This document shows, in pieces, positions 12,838 through 25,170 of a stretch of 64,000 nucleotides of DNA; the stretch's first letter is position 1; each line of letters begins with the position of its first letter. The position numbers and the translations under genes are program-made. Location of the stretch: positions 248,001-312,000 of the forward strand of contig JALQBC010000038.1 of the NCBI GenBank assembly GCA_023375675.1. Direction: 5' to 3'. The DNA comes from Cytospora piceicola. Taxonomy: Eukaryota > Ascomycota > Sordariomycetes > Diaporthales > Cytosporaceae. Below the pieces are notes generated by a model that worked only from the letters and a program-made list of their open reading frames with translations, had not been told where the DNA came from and searched no databases.

Positions 12838-14217
12838 CTACGAGGTGCTGCTGGGAGGCTCCAGGTTCTGAGTGGACTCGATCTTGGGAACGAAACCAAG
12901 GCGAGTATTGCCCTGGTCCCAGATGGCATAAACGCTCTTCAGGAAAGTGTCTCCCAGGATGTCGAAGGGGTTGTCGCCACGGGACTGGACGCCACCGTAC
13001 CAGTATCCCTCAGAAGCAACTGCGAAAGCAAGATCCTCCTTCTGGATAGTGAACTGCTTGTCGCCCACGGCAACAGTGAAGTCGGGGAGCTGGTCGGCCG
13101 TCACCGACGTAGGGAAGAGGTAACCCTGTTGTTCCTCATCGTACTTGGCTCCAGGAATAGCACTGTACAGAGCCTCGACAACCTCGTCAGACACGAGAGC
13201 GAGAGTCGTGCCGGTATCAGCGATCGCAGTGTTGTTGGATAGGGTGATTGTCTTGCCAGCGACCGTCGCGGAAGTGGAAGGGAACATCCAGAAGCCCTCG
13301 GAGTTGTCGATGTCCACATACGTGATCTCATTGTCGCCGACCAGATCCTGATCAATGTAGCCGAAAGTGTAGAACGAATTGGCCTTCTGGTCACGAGAGC
13401 TGTAGAAAGCGGACGTGAAGAGCTGGGCCTCCTTGGGAATGTCGCCCTGGGCGATCATGTTCGCGACCGGAGTGTTCTGAGGGGCGGCCTTGTTTCTCTT
13501 TGTGACTGTGTTGATAGAGGGGAAGGCAAGACCGAGCAGGCCATCGCCAGAGCCGGAGATGAACTGTTCAGCAGCAGTCTTTGCCAACTCAACAGCCTGG
13601 TTCTCGATCGAGACGCCGCCGATGTTGACTGTGTCAGTGCCGACGTCACCGGAAGCGGAGCTGCCATCGCCATAGGAGATCTTCCATGTCTCGCCAGTCG
13701 CCTCCTTCCAAGTGGACGACTTGGAGGGGTCAAAAATGTTGTGACCCTTCTGTGAGCGGGAACGAAGCTCAGTAGAGAAGACCTGCTCACGTTAGCTGGG
13801 GTTAGACGGACTTGTTTCGACCGAGTTACTCACCCAGAGGTCAGATGATCCAGTGTCAAAGTCCAGAAGGAGCTTCTGGGCAGGAGTGCCGATCTCAACC
13901 TCACAGAGGTACTCGGAGTCGTTCTGCTGGTCCTCAGCGGTGACTTCACCAGTCTCGTCGCCCTTTGCCTTGACGAGCTTGTGTTCGTGGCGGATGCGTC
14001 CTCCCTTGGCAACATTGGATTGAGCCAAACCGCGCTGGTGGATGGCGGTGGCATGACGGTAGGGACCAGGCTTGGTGGGCTGGAAGCCAAACTTGTTGAG
14101 TAGGTAGACGTAGGACTTGGTACCGTGAGCCTTGTAGTTCTGGTTGGGAACAGCCAAGACCTTGCGGAGGCCGAGCTTGTTCTTGAGCTCGGCTTGGGTC
14201 GCGAAGATGGCTTCCAT
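12838..14217 (-). CDS. Pepsin-family (A1) aspartic endopeptidase lacking a signal peptide
   Basis: Two exons, 14217..13834 and 13782..12838, with a 51-bp intron (donor GTGAGT, acceptor AGCAG), giving 442 aa. Both catalytic motifs are present: [12 protein letters not shown] at the end of exon 1 and [12 protein letters not shown] in exon 2. The flap region has the usual [16 protein letters not shown] pattern, and the C-terminus has the family block [17 protein letters not shown] followed by RLGFVP. The N-terminus ([17 protein letters not shown]) is charged and has no hydrophobic leader. About 105 residues precede the first catalytic Asp, long enough for a propeptide. The frame stays open 7 codons upstream but without an ATG. 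Secreted fungal relatives (penicillopepsin, endothiapepsin) all have a leader, so this one is either intracellular or has an unseen upstream exon. Confidence 0.9.
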
Positions 14218-17200
14218 GATAGCTGATTTGGTAGCCACAATGACTGTTGAGTGATGGTATTTGTTGTAGTTTTTAGGGAGTAGAAAGAGGGAAGATGTCT
14301 TGATGATAGGGTTTGGTATTGTGAGATAGAGGAGAAGTGTTTTGGTGGTAAGGGAGAGATGCTTGGGTCAAGAAGATGGGAGGCAGTAAAAGGGAGTGAC
14401 GGAGAGGGAAGCTGCTCTTATATGCCACTGCCTCGTCCATGCCGTGAGATGGGAGCATATGCACCTTCCATCTCAACCCACTCACTCGTAAGGAGGTACC
14501 TGCCTAGTGGTGGATAGTTCAACAAGGAAAGTACCAATCACCTGCTACTACCCCCAGTACCTGAGAAGGGCGATGATGGATCTCGATGCTGATGTTTGGT
14601 CATGATTCCCAGGGTCTTGACCTGGTGATGCGTACCTACCCAGGTACTGTATGTGTCTATGTGGTACAGGTGTGCCCGTCCTGGAAAGGAGGGAGATACA
14701 TGTCACACCCTCCCTCTATAGACCTCGGGAGGCTGTGCCTGCAATGTTTGAGAGTGAACTTGTTCATCAACTGGCTTGGCCAGCTTGGTTGGGGGTAAAA
14801 CACGGGCAGGATCAGTCTGATAGGCCATATCTGGGTATGCTGTACGGTACAGTGAAAGTGTCATTGGTCATTGGATGCGTGTAGATAGGTCACATTCGTA
14901 CTGTATTTAGAAGTGGAACAAACCAGGGCATCACCCAAGCAGATACGCTTGTTGAAGCTGTACCCGTTTGATCAGCTGTGGGTAGCAATAGGCCTCGTGT
15001 CTCTGGTAGAGGGCTGTGAGAGTTGTCGTTATATTGAGGCGAATAGAAACACGGGGTTGTCAACCATGACAGCTAAGACACTGTTAATTGACGACAGCTT
15101 GCGTCACTCCCCAATAGGTACTCTCGGAAGGTCTCAGCTGTATGGAACTGGCGTCATGCATCGTACCTATTTCCATGCTTCTGGGGCGGGATGGGACGTA
15201 AAGTAGGATTGAGATAAGAGAGGGCGAATGGGGATGCTTGGTCGAAACGGGTGAAAGGAGGCAGGCCTCCCGGCAATTGTGATCCTGGCTCGAACAGCTT
15301 GAGTGGATACTATTACTGGGTACCTATAGGTATGTATGGAATTCTGATGCAGTACATACATGTCTATGTAGGTATAGTATCCATACAATGCCAGGGGGGC
15401 AAGGCGATGAAAGATCACGTTATGTGCCAGCCTGGCCAGGAAACTGCCAGCTTCTCAGCAATATGCCATATTACCAGATTACACATGAACAAACAACTCG
15501 CAATCTGCTTCGTGTCTATTCTTGGAGACGCGCCCTGAAGAGGAAGGTGTCTCGACCCTCAGTTAATGCCACCAGAGATCTTGACCTTCTTGGCCACACG
15601 GTTCCTGCATTCTATTCATCCTGTTTTTAGCTCTATGTATGCGCGGGTGGCTCCTCTTCGTGTCGCTGTTATACCCCACGATCGATATTAATAACTACAA
15701 CTGCTACACTAGGTAGCTGTGGACGCCTGCTCGAAATTAAAGCACACTGGCACACCAATGCTCGTTTGGGTGGCGATAGGCGAAGTTTTCAAAGCTTGTT
15801 TTTGACCCGCGTTGGACCAACATCACCATCTCACACTGGCCTGGCCTGGCCTGTCCAGATGGCCAAGATGACTGGCCATTGGGGCTGGCTGGCGAGAGCT
15901 TCCACACCATTAAAGGTGCCCTGGTGGACATGCTTTGAGACATCAAACCATAGTAGCAGGCGCTTGCCTCGTGGGGGGTTTGCTCCGCATGGCGTCAGTG
16001 GTTCCACGGCTGGTCATTCTGTGTCGTGGGTTGCTTGTTGGCGATAGTAAAGAGGTGCAATCAATCTTGTACATGGAATCTTGACACAATTGATGAGCGG
16101 GTGGCAGTAACAGCCGCAACGCTTCATCCAAAACTTGGCCAAACGACTCCCAGCTATGAGGACGGAACGGGATCGATGCGCGGGATGTGCTAGGAAGAGG
16201 GGCATGTGCGAGTCTCGAGCTGTCAACCGAACCCCTCCAGACCCGCGCCCTTATCAAGATTCATCCACTCGGCACTTGGGGCCGGTCGGGTCAACCCGAA
16301 CCAAGCTCAAAGTTCATGATTTGCGAATGGAACGACCAGAATGACCTATCCACTCCGCTTCTGATGTACTCGGAAAATAGACGAGAAACTGCGAGCTCAC
16401 CTTTCACACAACCTCAGTTGTTCTGGGTGATATAACGAAACAGCAGGGATACCGGGGGAAACCCCCAGAAATCAGTGATGGTTGTCTCTTCACGAGAGTT
16501 GTTCCAGGAAACCAAGCCCAATGTAATGTCGCAGTCTGGGCTGATCTTGCGTCACCGCTGCAACCCCCACGCCCATTTTCAATAGCATCGCCTCTCGCAA
16601 CAACCCAGTCCTGAAAGCTCAGTGGGAGACTCCGTTTTCAAAATTTGTTCTGATCAGAGGCAGTGATCGATCATCATCCTCCTCGTGCCTTCAGACTCGT
16701 CATCCGTCAACGGGTGGTTGCAGAACAATGTCTTGGGCACAGCAGGTGGCTTGATGTCTGAGACCTGGCGGCGTCTCGAAGATACACCACATGACCAATT
16801 GATAGATCGTTCTGTTAATTATTACTTCCGGGGCCCCTGACCGCATGACTAGGTGGAATCCACCTGAGGCATTTGTTGATTATATGTTGCCATACGTAGC
16901 ACATCTCTGCGGAAGTGATCACAGACGTTGAATTGCTATATGCGGGTCTCAGCCTCTTTGGCAGAATCCAGATCAAGCCACATACCGGCTGATTGATCCG
17001 ATTGATCTGATTTGACTATACCTAGGTACCCCCTGAAGTCCCGTAAGCACTTAAAAACAACAACTCCAAGCTCATCGTCGTGGTCGACGAATTGAGCATG
17101 GTGAGAACATTCACGGGAGAATATATCCCATGCTTCAAGGCAATGTCTTATGTTCTTCTCAGTTGACCTAAATCGCTGCGTGTGCAATGCATCGTTCATC

Positions 17201-17269
17201 ATCTGGATGTCATACCTGCGATTCCCTCCGCAAACCTGCAACATTGGCATCTCGTCCAACTTGGCGGTC
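14218..17269. other. Intergenic region, no gene supported
   Basis: About 3 kb between the aspartic protease start and the 3' end of the aminodeoxychorismate lyase gene. I see no domain in any frame. A 124-codon minus-strand frame (16936-17310) overlaps the end of the lyase gene in another frame and looks like a 3' UTR shadow. One perfect TACCTAGGTA copy lies at 17019. Confidence 0.55.
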
Positions 17270-18109
17270 TCATTTTCGTATCCTTCCAAAGACAAATCCC
17301 CGAACGCCATTGCTCAACCAAACAGCCTCCCCATCATCGACATCCTGAGCCTTGACTTCCTCCTCGACAGCCAAGCCTCTTTCCAGAGCCCAACGCCTCG
17401 TGGTGCCATCCTGGCCTCCGCTTCCTACCTCGGTGCTGAACTTCTCAGACACTGGCGGCGAAACCCATCGCTGTCCTCTCCAAAAGTACGGTGTGGTCAG
17501 GCTCCCCTCCATAATGGAGCCAGAGGCCTCGTCGACAATAAGCACTTCCTTGGTCGCATCGGTAGGCCTGAGGCCGGCACGCTGGCGGGCCTGATCATAC
17601 ATTTCACGCTTGGTAGTCTTGTAGTGCGTGTACCCAGAGCGTTGTGTGAGGGGGGCGTCAAGGTATATATCGTAGGGAGGCGAGAGCCGGAGCTGGCCTG
17701 GAGGTGTTTCTGTTTCTGCCGATGCAGAGCCATGGCAATCTGGGGCAGGAAGCTCCTGGGGGAAGAGGTTGGCCAGAGTTGTTGGCGGGGTTTGTGCGAA
17801 TTCAAGGCCTAGTTCGCCTTCTTGAGATAGGAGAACCTTCAGTCTCATGGGCTTGTCGTCAGACTGTGGCTTGATCTTCTGTGTCAAGAAGGTCTCTAGC
17901 CTGGCCAAACCTTCGGGGCCCTCAATAGCCGCGATCGCCTTTCCCCATCTCCAATGTGTGGCTGCTCTCAGCATTCGATCCCTGTGATAATCCAGCATGT
18001 AGAAAGGTGATGGCTGTTTGGAGTTCCATCCGCAATAACCGGGCTTGTCATCCGAGAGAATCGCCGGGTCGTAACGAAGGGAAGTAAACAGCTGGAATGT
18101 GTCCGCCAT
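17270..18109 (-). CDS. ABZ2: Aminodeoxychorismate lyase (class IV PLP aminotransferase fold)
   Basis: Single exon, 279 aa. The enzyme converts 4-amino-4-deoxychorismate to p-aminobenzoate and pyruvate in folate biosynthesis. The start MADTFQLFTSLRYDP is typical of fungal lyases. A tyrosine-lysine pair in THYKTTKREMYDQ (Lys about residue 164) is the expected PLP Schiff-base lysine. The block VLIVDEASGSIMEGSLTT matches the class IV cofactor-binding region. The C-terminal LSNGVRGFVFGRI is also family-like, arguing that the protein really ends here. An upstream frame extension to 18187 adds a basic segment (MRLKSYRLRRYPRP) and could give a longer form, but the family start favours 18109. The gene is divergent from TOM70, sharing a 769-bp intergenic region. 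Confidence 0.87.
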   Translation of the reverse strand: MADTFQLFTSLRYDPAILSDDKPGYCGWNSKQPSPFYMLDYHRDRMLRAATHWRWGKAIAAIEGPEGLARLETFLTQKIKPQSDDKPMRLKVLLSQEGELGLEFAQTPPTTLANLFPQELPAPDCHGSASAETETPPGQLRLSPPYDIYLDAPLTQRSGYTHYKTTKREMYDQARQRAGLRPTDATKEVLIVDEASGSIMEGSLTTPYFWRGQRWVSPPVSEKFSTEVGSGGQDGTTRRWALERGLAVEEEVKAQDVDDGEAVWLSNGVRGFVFGRIRK

Positions 18110-18878
18110 GTCGAAGTCTTGTCTAAAGAATGCAACCGATGAATACGGCCTGGGATATCTCCGAAGTCTGTAACTTTTCAGACGCACACGAAAGAGGGGT
18201 TTAAGCCAAGTAAGAGAAAGTAACGGAAATAGCTTCAGTACGGATGGATCCGTAGGAGCTAAATCTAGTCTTGCAGTACAATACAGAAGGAGCAGGCACT
18301 GGACTTTGCCGATTATGATTTACCAGTGGAATCAGTATTTCCACTTGGAAGGGAGTAGATTATAAGAATACCACCTAGACTATAGGATGTTATTCTTGTT
18401 CATCATGGCACCGTGAGTTGCTGTATTCGAGTTGGGTATCCGCGGACCGTGGTGAGTCAAAATCTGTAAAGTGACGGGTGGAGCAGTTGAGCGGTTGTGG
18501 TCAAAGCTTCTCGAGGCAGCCGTGCATCGGACAGCTTATGACGCTGTCCGGGTGGCCCGTGCGTTTCTGTCGAAGCTTCCAACTCATCCTTGCTTACAGA
18601 GTATGTCCTTGCGCTTTGCCGACGTCCGAATCTGAATTCTGACGCAGCGGCAGCACCTCCAATTGCGCGCAACCGATTTTTTTCGCGTCCCATCAACTGC
18701 AGCCGACAAAAGAAGAGGGAAGGCACTCACAGTAACATCAATCCAGAGCTCAGTTCGCATTGCCCAGCCTCGGTATCTGCAAATCGCCTCGACCATCTGG
18801 CTTTTGCATCAATTTATTTGTGCACAATCATTACAGATCCTCTAACGACTCGAAGCATTCGACTTGGACGACGACATC
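18110..18878. promoter_or_regulatory. Divergent promoter region ABZ2-like / TOM70
   Basis: 769 bp between two divergently transcribed starts, so both promoters must lie here. No specific element is recognisable beyond pyrimidine-rich stretches before the TOM70 start. Confidence 0.5.
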
Positions 18879-20933
18879 ATGTCTCAACAAGCGGCATTCC
18901 CTCCGCCCCCCACGGGCGTCCCTGTTCAACTCCCCGCAAACTCTTCTGTATGGGATCGGATATCGAACTGGGTTTCCGAGAACAAGGCCGTTGTTTACAC
19001 AATTGCTGGTGTCACCGTAGTGGTTGTCGCCGGTGCTGGAGTCTTTTACTACACGAAAGATGGCTCGGTACGTCGCTATCTCCTCGCACAACTGGGAGTC
19101 CTATAGAACCTCGCCAAGAGAGGAACTCTGATGCTAACAGAATTTTCAAAGTCGACAGCAGGTGCGCAGCCTAAACTCAGTAAGAAGGAGAGAAGGAAGC
19201 GCAAGGAGGCCGAGAAGAAAGCCGAGGCAGAGCGAAGTGCTAAACCCAAAGAGGCACCATCAACATCCGAGGCCGCCAGTGTCGACAGCGCCGAAGAGAT
19301 CCCAGAACTCACCGAAGCCACCCTTGAAGCCATGTCGCAAGATGAGCGTAAACAGTGGGCTGTCAAGCTGAAGGAGGTTGGCAACCACGCTTATGGCTCC
19401 AAGGACTTCAACAAGGCAATCGACCTCTACTCCAAGGCTATTCTCTGCAAGCCTGAAGCAGTTTACTACTCTAACCGTGCCGCCTGCTACAACGCTCTCG
19501 CCGACTGGGAAAAGGTCGTCGAGGACACGACCGCTGCCATCAACCTGGACCCCGAATATGTGAAGGCGATGAACCGACGGGCGAATGCTTACGACAAGCT
19601 CGAGAAGTACTCTGAGTCTCTGCTCGACTACACAGCCAGCTGCATCATCGATGGATTCAAGAATGCGTCGAGCGCCGAGGCTGTCGAGAGACTGCTTAAG
19701 AAGTTCGCCGAGTCTAAAGCCAAGGAGATCATGGCAAGCAAGCCCAGCAAGCTGCCAAGCCCAACTTTCGTTAGCAACTACCTCCAGAGCTTCCGAGCAA
19801 AGGAAAGGCCCGAGGGCCTGGAAGACTCCGTCGAGTTTCCGGCTGATACCGGCAAGGGCCAATTGCAACTTGGCCTGCGTGCGATGGACACCAAGACGGG
19901 CGAGGGTTACGAGGAGGCAGCGGCCGCTTTCGACAAGGCTATCGAGTTGAACGACCTGGGTCCTTACGAGGCTTTCGCCTACAACATGCGGGGCACATAT
20001 ACTTGTCTGCGCGGAAAGCATGAGCAGGCCCTGGTGGATCTGACCAAGAGCATTGAGCTGGACGCGGGCCTGACGCAAAGTTACATCAAGCGAGCCAGCA
20101 TGCGGCTTGAGTTGGGTAAGTCATCTCATCCAAGTATAAAATGATACAGGCGGCTAACGTGGGATTCCAGGTGACCCCGAGCAGGCAGAGCAGGACTTTG
20201 AGCTGGCTTTGCAGCAGAACTCCGACGACCCTGATATCTACTACCACCGCGCGCAATTGCACTTCATTAAGGGCGAGTTTGCGGAAGCAGCGAAGGACTA
20301 CCAGAAGTCCATCGATCTCGACCCCAAGTTCATCTTCTCCCACATCCAACTCGGAGTAACTCAGTACAAGATGGGATCCATCGCTTCTAGTATGGCAACT
20401 TTCCGCCGGTGCATGAAGAACTTCGAGAAGGTGCCCGATGTCTACAACTACTACGGAGAGCTGCTTCTCGACCAGGGCAAGTACCAGGAGGCTATCGAGA
20501 AGTTCGAGTCTGCCATTGAGATGGAGAAGCAAGAGAAGCCAACCAGCATGAATGTGCTGCCCCTTATCAACAAGGCCCTGGCCATCTTCCAGGAGAAGTC
20601 TGACTTCGGCGAGGCCGAGAAGTTGTGCCAGAAGGCGCTGATCAGTGAGTGAACACCCAAGCGGCTTTGAAATGTGTCTCATTTATTAACACCCTTCTAG
20701 TCGATCCCGAGTGCGACATTGCTGTGGCCACAATGGCCCAGCTGCTCCTCCAGCAAGGCAAGGTGGTGGAGGCTCTCAAGTACTTCGAGAGGGCTGCCGA
20801 CCTGGCACGCACGGAAGGAGAGCTCGTCAACGCGCTGTCCTACGCCGAGGCCACTAGGACGCAGATCCAGGTCCAGGAGAAGTACCCAGCTCTGGCAGCG
20901 AGACTGCAGGCGGCTGGGCCCGGCCTCCGATAA
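18879..20933 (+). CDS. TOM70: Mitochondrial import receptor Tom70
   Basis: Four exons, 18879..19067, 19152..20115, 20171..20644 and 20701..20933, giving 619 aa, close to the usual Tom70 length. Residues ~37-58 form a single N-terminal membrane anchor ([22 protein letters not shown]). A Lys/Glu-rich linker follows ([19 protein letters not shown]). Then come tandem TPR units: the clamp region begins at [20 protein letters not shown], with further repeats such as [33 protein letters not shown] and [20 protein letters not shown]. Tom70 sits in the outer mitochondrial membrane and docks Hsp70/Hsp90-bound carrier precursors. Exon 1 encodes just the membrane anchor (63 codons). Intron donors are GTACGT, GTAAGT and GTGAGT. 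The start is the ATG right before the hydrophobic anchor. Confidence 0.95.
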
Positions 20934-22327
20934 AGAGCTGTAGAGTCTAGGCGTGGAAGCGGATGATGGCACCTAGGTAGCACATACCAAGGTGGGCTAT
21001 AATGAGGGCAATGGGTCACTGCCCGACCGCGTGGTCTCTGGGTGATCTACCGCGATAGTAATCTCTGACCGTGGTCTCGCATTTTGGGATGAGGTGATCT
21101 CGGCGAGCGACCCACGCACAAAGGCAAAGTGGGCGGCGTGTATGAAGTCCGATTAGCAGCGTGGGGATGATGAGACGGGGGAAATCACCCTTGTCTCAAA
21201 AGGCCTGATATGTGGTATATAGGCTCTGGCTTTGTAAGGAACATACAAACACACAATTCTTCCCTCATCCCTTTGAGCGTAGCTGTATATATTTATATAT
21301 TGAGGGAAGTCCATACGGCACCTTGATCTTCTCTCGATTTGGCGTCGGCCGGAGCATCGTCCGTCTGATATACATTTCCAGAATTGCAAGACTAGTCATC
21401 ACATTTACGTAAGGTCCGGACTAAGATCATAGGTTAATAGTAGGTCGTTCAATCTTTGTATAGTAGATCCTCGAAATTTTTACTGAAACTGAATACATTG
21501 TGGTAACTATTCGATCGTTGACTAACAGCTAAAAAATTGAACTGACGACTCTGTACCTCGGTATCGTTGTTCGCAAGGCTGATCCAGTGTGAATGACCGT
21601 GGGGCAACTCGCCTGGGTTCTATGAGACCCAAGTTGTCAACAGCTCCGTCGTCAAGTAGATTAAAACACCCCAAATTGCGAGACTATTCACCAGCACTTC
21701 TCGCCTTGGCCCACAGACTGCGTGTGGCACAACTCTCCGAGCAAATAATTGCATTACTACCGTATACTCCGACACGACTAAAACAAGGGCATCTTCCGAG
21801 AGCCAAACCCCAGCTACCACAAACCACCTTTTCTGCTTTGCCCCCATTTCTGTACGGACGTTGGAAATATATATATACACATAAAATTCGTAAATAAAGC
21901 CTCCGGTGCCCCCGCTGACGACGGCGGGTAGGCTCTTCTTGTTGGGGGAGAGGTCTCGAGGAGAAAGTAAGAATTAAGAGGAAAGTGTCGTCCGTCGTCA
22001 TCCCTAGACATTGTGTCCATCATGGATCGGGCTCTGGTCGTCCGTCCACTCGTCCCTCCTGTCGCTTGTCTCATGTTGTCGTTCAGCCGGCTGCAAGCCA
22101 CCAGGCGAGGAAAGAGCAGAATAGAGGCTGCTTTATGAATCCTCCCCGCCTCGTACAGCCCGGCTCCCTCTCCCTGCTTCTCTTTCGAATACTTCGTCGC
22201 CGGGTATCCCCTTCGTCCCATCATTAACCCTGGCATTAAACAAAAACCCGACACCCCTCGAAAATTACCGTCCATAAGGATTACATCTGAGATATGCCTC
22301 TCAAATAAACTGTCGTACAACCACCCC
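20934..22327. other. Convergent intergenic region TOM70 / syntaxin
   Basis: About 1.4 kb between two gene 3' ends. It should hold both 3' UTRs. No coding frame is supported. A CACCTAGGTAG variant of the recurrent palindrome sits near 20970. Confidence 0.55.
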
Positions 22328-23556
22328 TTATTTCTTCTTGTTGGCGAAGTAGACGCCCAGGCCGACACCGAGGGCGATGGCCAGGATGATGATGAAGACA
22401 ATGAAGGCGCACCACCACTTGAGCTTGCGTGCGCGCCGGGCGTGCTTGATGCCCACGTCCACCTGCTTGTTGCCCTCCTGCAGGTGCTGGTTCGTCTGCT
22501 CCGTCTGCTCCTCGGCGCGCTCCACCATGGCCTCCTGCTGCACGACGAGCGTGTCGAGGTCCTGGAACAGCAGCGCGAGCTCCGTGATGGACTGCTCGAT
22601 CTGCAGGAGCTCGTTGTGGCGGGCACGGACGTTGCCGAGCACGGCCGAGGCCTGCCCTGAGCGGTTGCTTCGGAGCTGTTGTCGGGGTGGGTACCGTCAG
22701 CACAGACTGCTCGCTTGAGGAAGGATAACAAACAACATATCAGAAAGGCGGGGGGGGGGGAAGCTTACTGCAGTCTGGAAGACACCCTCGTTGCCCCAGT
22801 CCGTGTCGGCCGCCTCGCGGACCTGCTCCTCCGACGCCTCCGGGTTCACGATCCTGTACTGGCGGGCGATCTGGTCGCGGTAGCGGTCGCGGTACTGCTG
22901 CTCCTCCTGCAGGTAGTTCTGCAGCTCCTTCTTGAAGTCCCCGTTGAGCGCCTCGAACTGCCTCTTCTTCATGCCGGCCGACCCGTCCGTGGTCCGCTCG
23001 ACGTCGGCCTTGAGCGACCGGATCTGGTCGCGGATGCTCGTGTTCTTGAGCTGGGTCGAGGCGACCAGGTTGTCGAGCTTCCGCTGGGCCGTGTCGTCCG
23101 AGCCGCCGAGGGCGGCGTGGTGGAGCGTCGCAATGCCGTGCACGTCGGTGGTCAAGGACCGGATCTCGTTGCGGACGTGCGAGACGCGCTGGAGGAAGTC
23201 TTGTTGTGTGAGGGTGCTGTGGGAGGTTTGCTGCTGTGTCGAGCCGTAGGGGTTCTGCTGGCCCTGGGCCTGGGCCTGGCCCTGGCCCTGGTTGTCAAAT
23301 TGTTGCAGCTCATGTTGTTCCTGGGCGGCCGTGTTAGTCAATCAATCGCTGTCTACCATGATTCCCAACCCGACTCTTCTGTCTCTTTTCCATCTCTTCT
23401 ATCTTCTCGTCGCTGGTCGCATTCCCGCAGCGAGGGGGAGAGCCAACATACTGTGCCCTCATTGTAGGGGTTTGGGTTGCCGTATGGGTTCTCATATCCC
23501 GACTCTTGCGCCGGGGCCGATTGATACGGGCTCCCGGTATACTGGGAGTACGACAT
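22328..23556 (-). CDS. SSO1: Sso1/2-type plasma-membrane syntaxin (Qa-SNARE)
   Basis: Three exons, 23556..23452, 23320..22769 and 22675..22328, giving 334 aa. The N-terminal ~70 residues are Tyr/Pro/Gln-rich (NPYGNPNPY, QGQGQAQAQGQQ). The Habc three-helix region follows, then the SNARE motif ELLQIEQSITELALLFQDLD with the central zero-layer Gln in FQD, then the C-terminal anchor FIVFIIILAIALGVGLGVYF and a short KKK tail. Sso proteins form the plasma-membrane t-SNARE with Sec9 for exocytosis. Intron 1 has donor GTATGT and a CTAAC branch-like sequence very close to its acceptor. Intron 2 holds a run of G at about 22750-22760. Confidence 0.93.
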
Positions 23557-25170
23557 GTTGAGTGTAGTGCGCGGGTGGATTTGACTGTGGTCAATTGCTT
23601 GAATGGCTGCTGCAGGGTCCGCGCCGATTATATTATTCTAGGTGAGACGCAATAAGGTGAGGCTTTGGGGGGGGGGGGGGGTGAGAAGAGATATCGGCTT
23701 TGGCGGTCGACGTCAAGGAGCGAATTCATCAGGTTACGATGGGTAGTGTGGAACAGCTGCAAAATGCTAGGACAGGCGGACAGCAGGCCCTGCACAACCC
23801 TTCGCCCTGGGGAACGGTTGGGCATGACGTTTATCGCGCCTTGCTGCGTGGTATTAAGCTCGTCCGGTTCCGTAATGGTGGGCCCTACATGCCCTACAAG
23901 CCTCCAGGCTGCACTCCGGGTGTTCGTACCCACTGTTTAGCCGTAGCAAGCGGGGAGGCGATAGGCTTAGCTGCTGCCCACACATGTCACTCACTGCCCC
24001 TGCTGATGCTGGGGCGAGTGCGACCGATCTAAAAATTGACAGAAGGTGTTCCCTGTGTGAAGGGAAAGAAAAGGACGGAAATCACGGCTCGAATGATTGA
24101 CGTTTAGAAACTGCTGAGCGGTGAGGCCCTTGAGCAAGAAAGTGTCAAAGCACTGGCGACTAACTGCCAATCCATATACCTACCTACCCGGAACGGATCA
24201 TTCTATACCATGCCGTGCCGTATATATCTACCCAGGTAGATACGAAGGCGTCTAGGCAAAACATGTGCTAGACAGGCTGACAGGCGGCGTCACTGAGCGA
24301 GGCTGAAGCCACCTGGGCATACAGGCAGAGGTGCGCCAGCCTGCAGAATGGATTCGCTCTAAGATCAGCATGCATTGCCTAGCACGTACATACACATAAA
24401 CACCCAGTCTTTGGAGGCTTCTTATTAGACAATTCCTACAGCCCTGACAGCCAACAGTTCTCGGTCGACACATGGAAATGTGAACGGTCGAATCGTAAAG
24501 ATCGATTTGCAAAGCCGAATCTTCCGTACTGCTAGTCTTTCCGACCACATACATGATGACCGTGCGTGTCTTCTCATGGGTATCTGTATATTTGTATCGT
24601 TTTATCTAATAGGCAGAAAAAGGTCCTGACCGGCTGACATCGCCAATTACCCTAATCATCTTCCTTCATTCTACCAGCTCCCTCTCACCATGACGTCCTA
24701 TTTGTATAGGTTGACGGTGCTTCGTGGCCGTTCCTGGTGGCCGTTCTTGTTAAGGACGGCGTCTCAATTGCCGCACGCCAAGGTAGCGTATATGCCCTCA
24801 AAGCGACATATTTGACGCCCCCAACCATATGTGACCCCCATACGGTCACCAGCTCCTATACTCGCCGGAACCTGTACTTCTTGCATGTACCATATGGACA
24901 CCACCATGAACGCCACCAGGCTGTCTCTGTGCACTGGCGGCTGTTTCCCCGCGACCTGTCTGTTGCATTTCAGAATTGAGCGATGTTGATCCGGAGACCT
25001 GATCGCCTTCATCATGGACTCTGCAAGAAATCCTCTCTTTCGCCTTATGCTATTCCTCAAGCTGTTGACTGGATGTCCGTTTCCGTAAAAATTCCCATCT
25101 TTGGAGCTTGTTGGCGCAGTCCAATTAATGCCATGGCCAACGGAGCTGCCCTTGGCTCTCTTCGTTTCGT
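23557..25170. other. Intergenic region, no gene supported
   Basis: About 1.6 kb between the syntaxin start and the IMP4 3' end. A run of G lies at about 23667-23681. A minus-strand frame (24764-25222) overlaps the IMP4 terminus in another frame and has no recognisable domain. The proximal 23557+ part is the likely syntaxin promoter. Confidence 0.55.

Noticed and set aside
16936..17310. 124-codon minus-strand frame after the aminodeoxychorismate lyase
   Set aside because: It overlaps the lyase 3' end in another frame, and the lyase C-terminus is family-like and complete. No domain is seen; probably a 3' UTR shadow.
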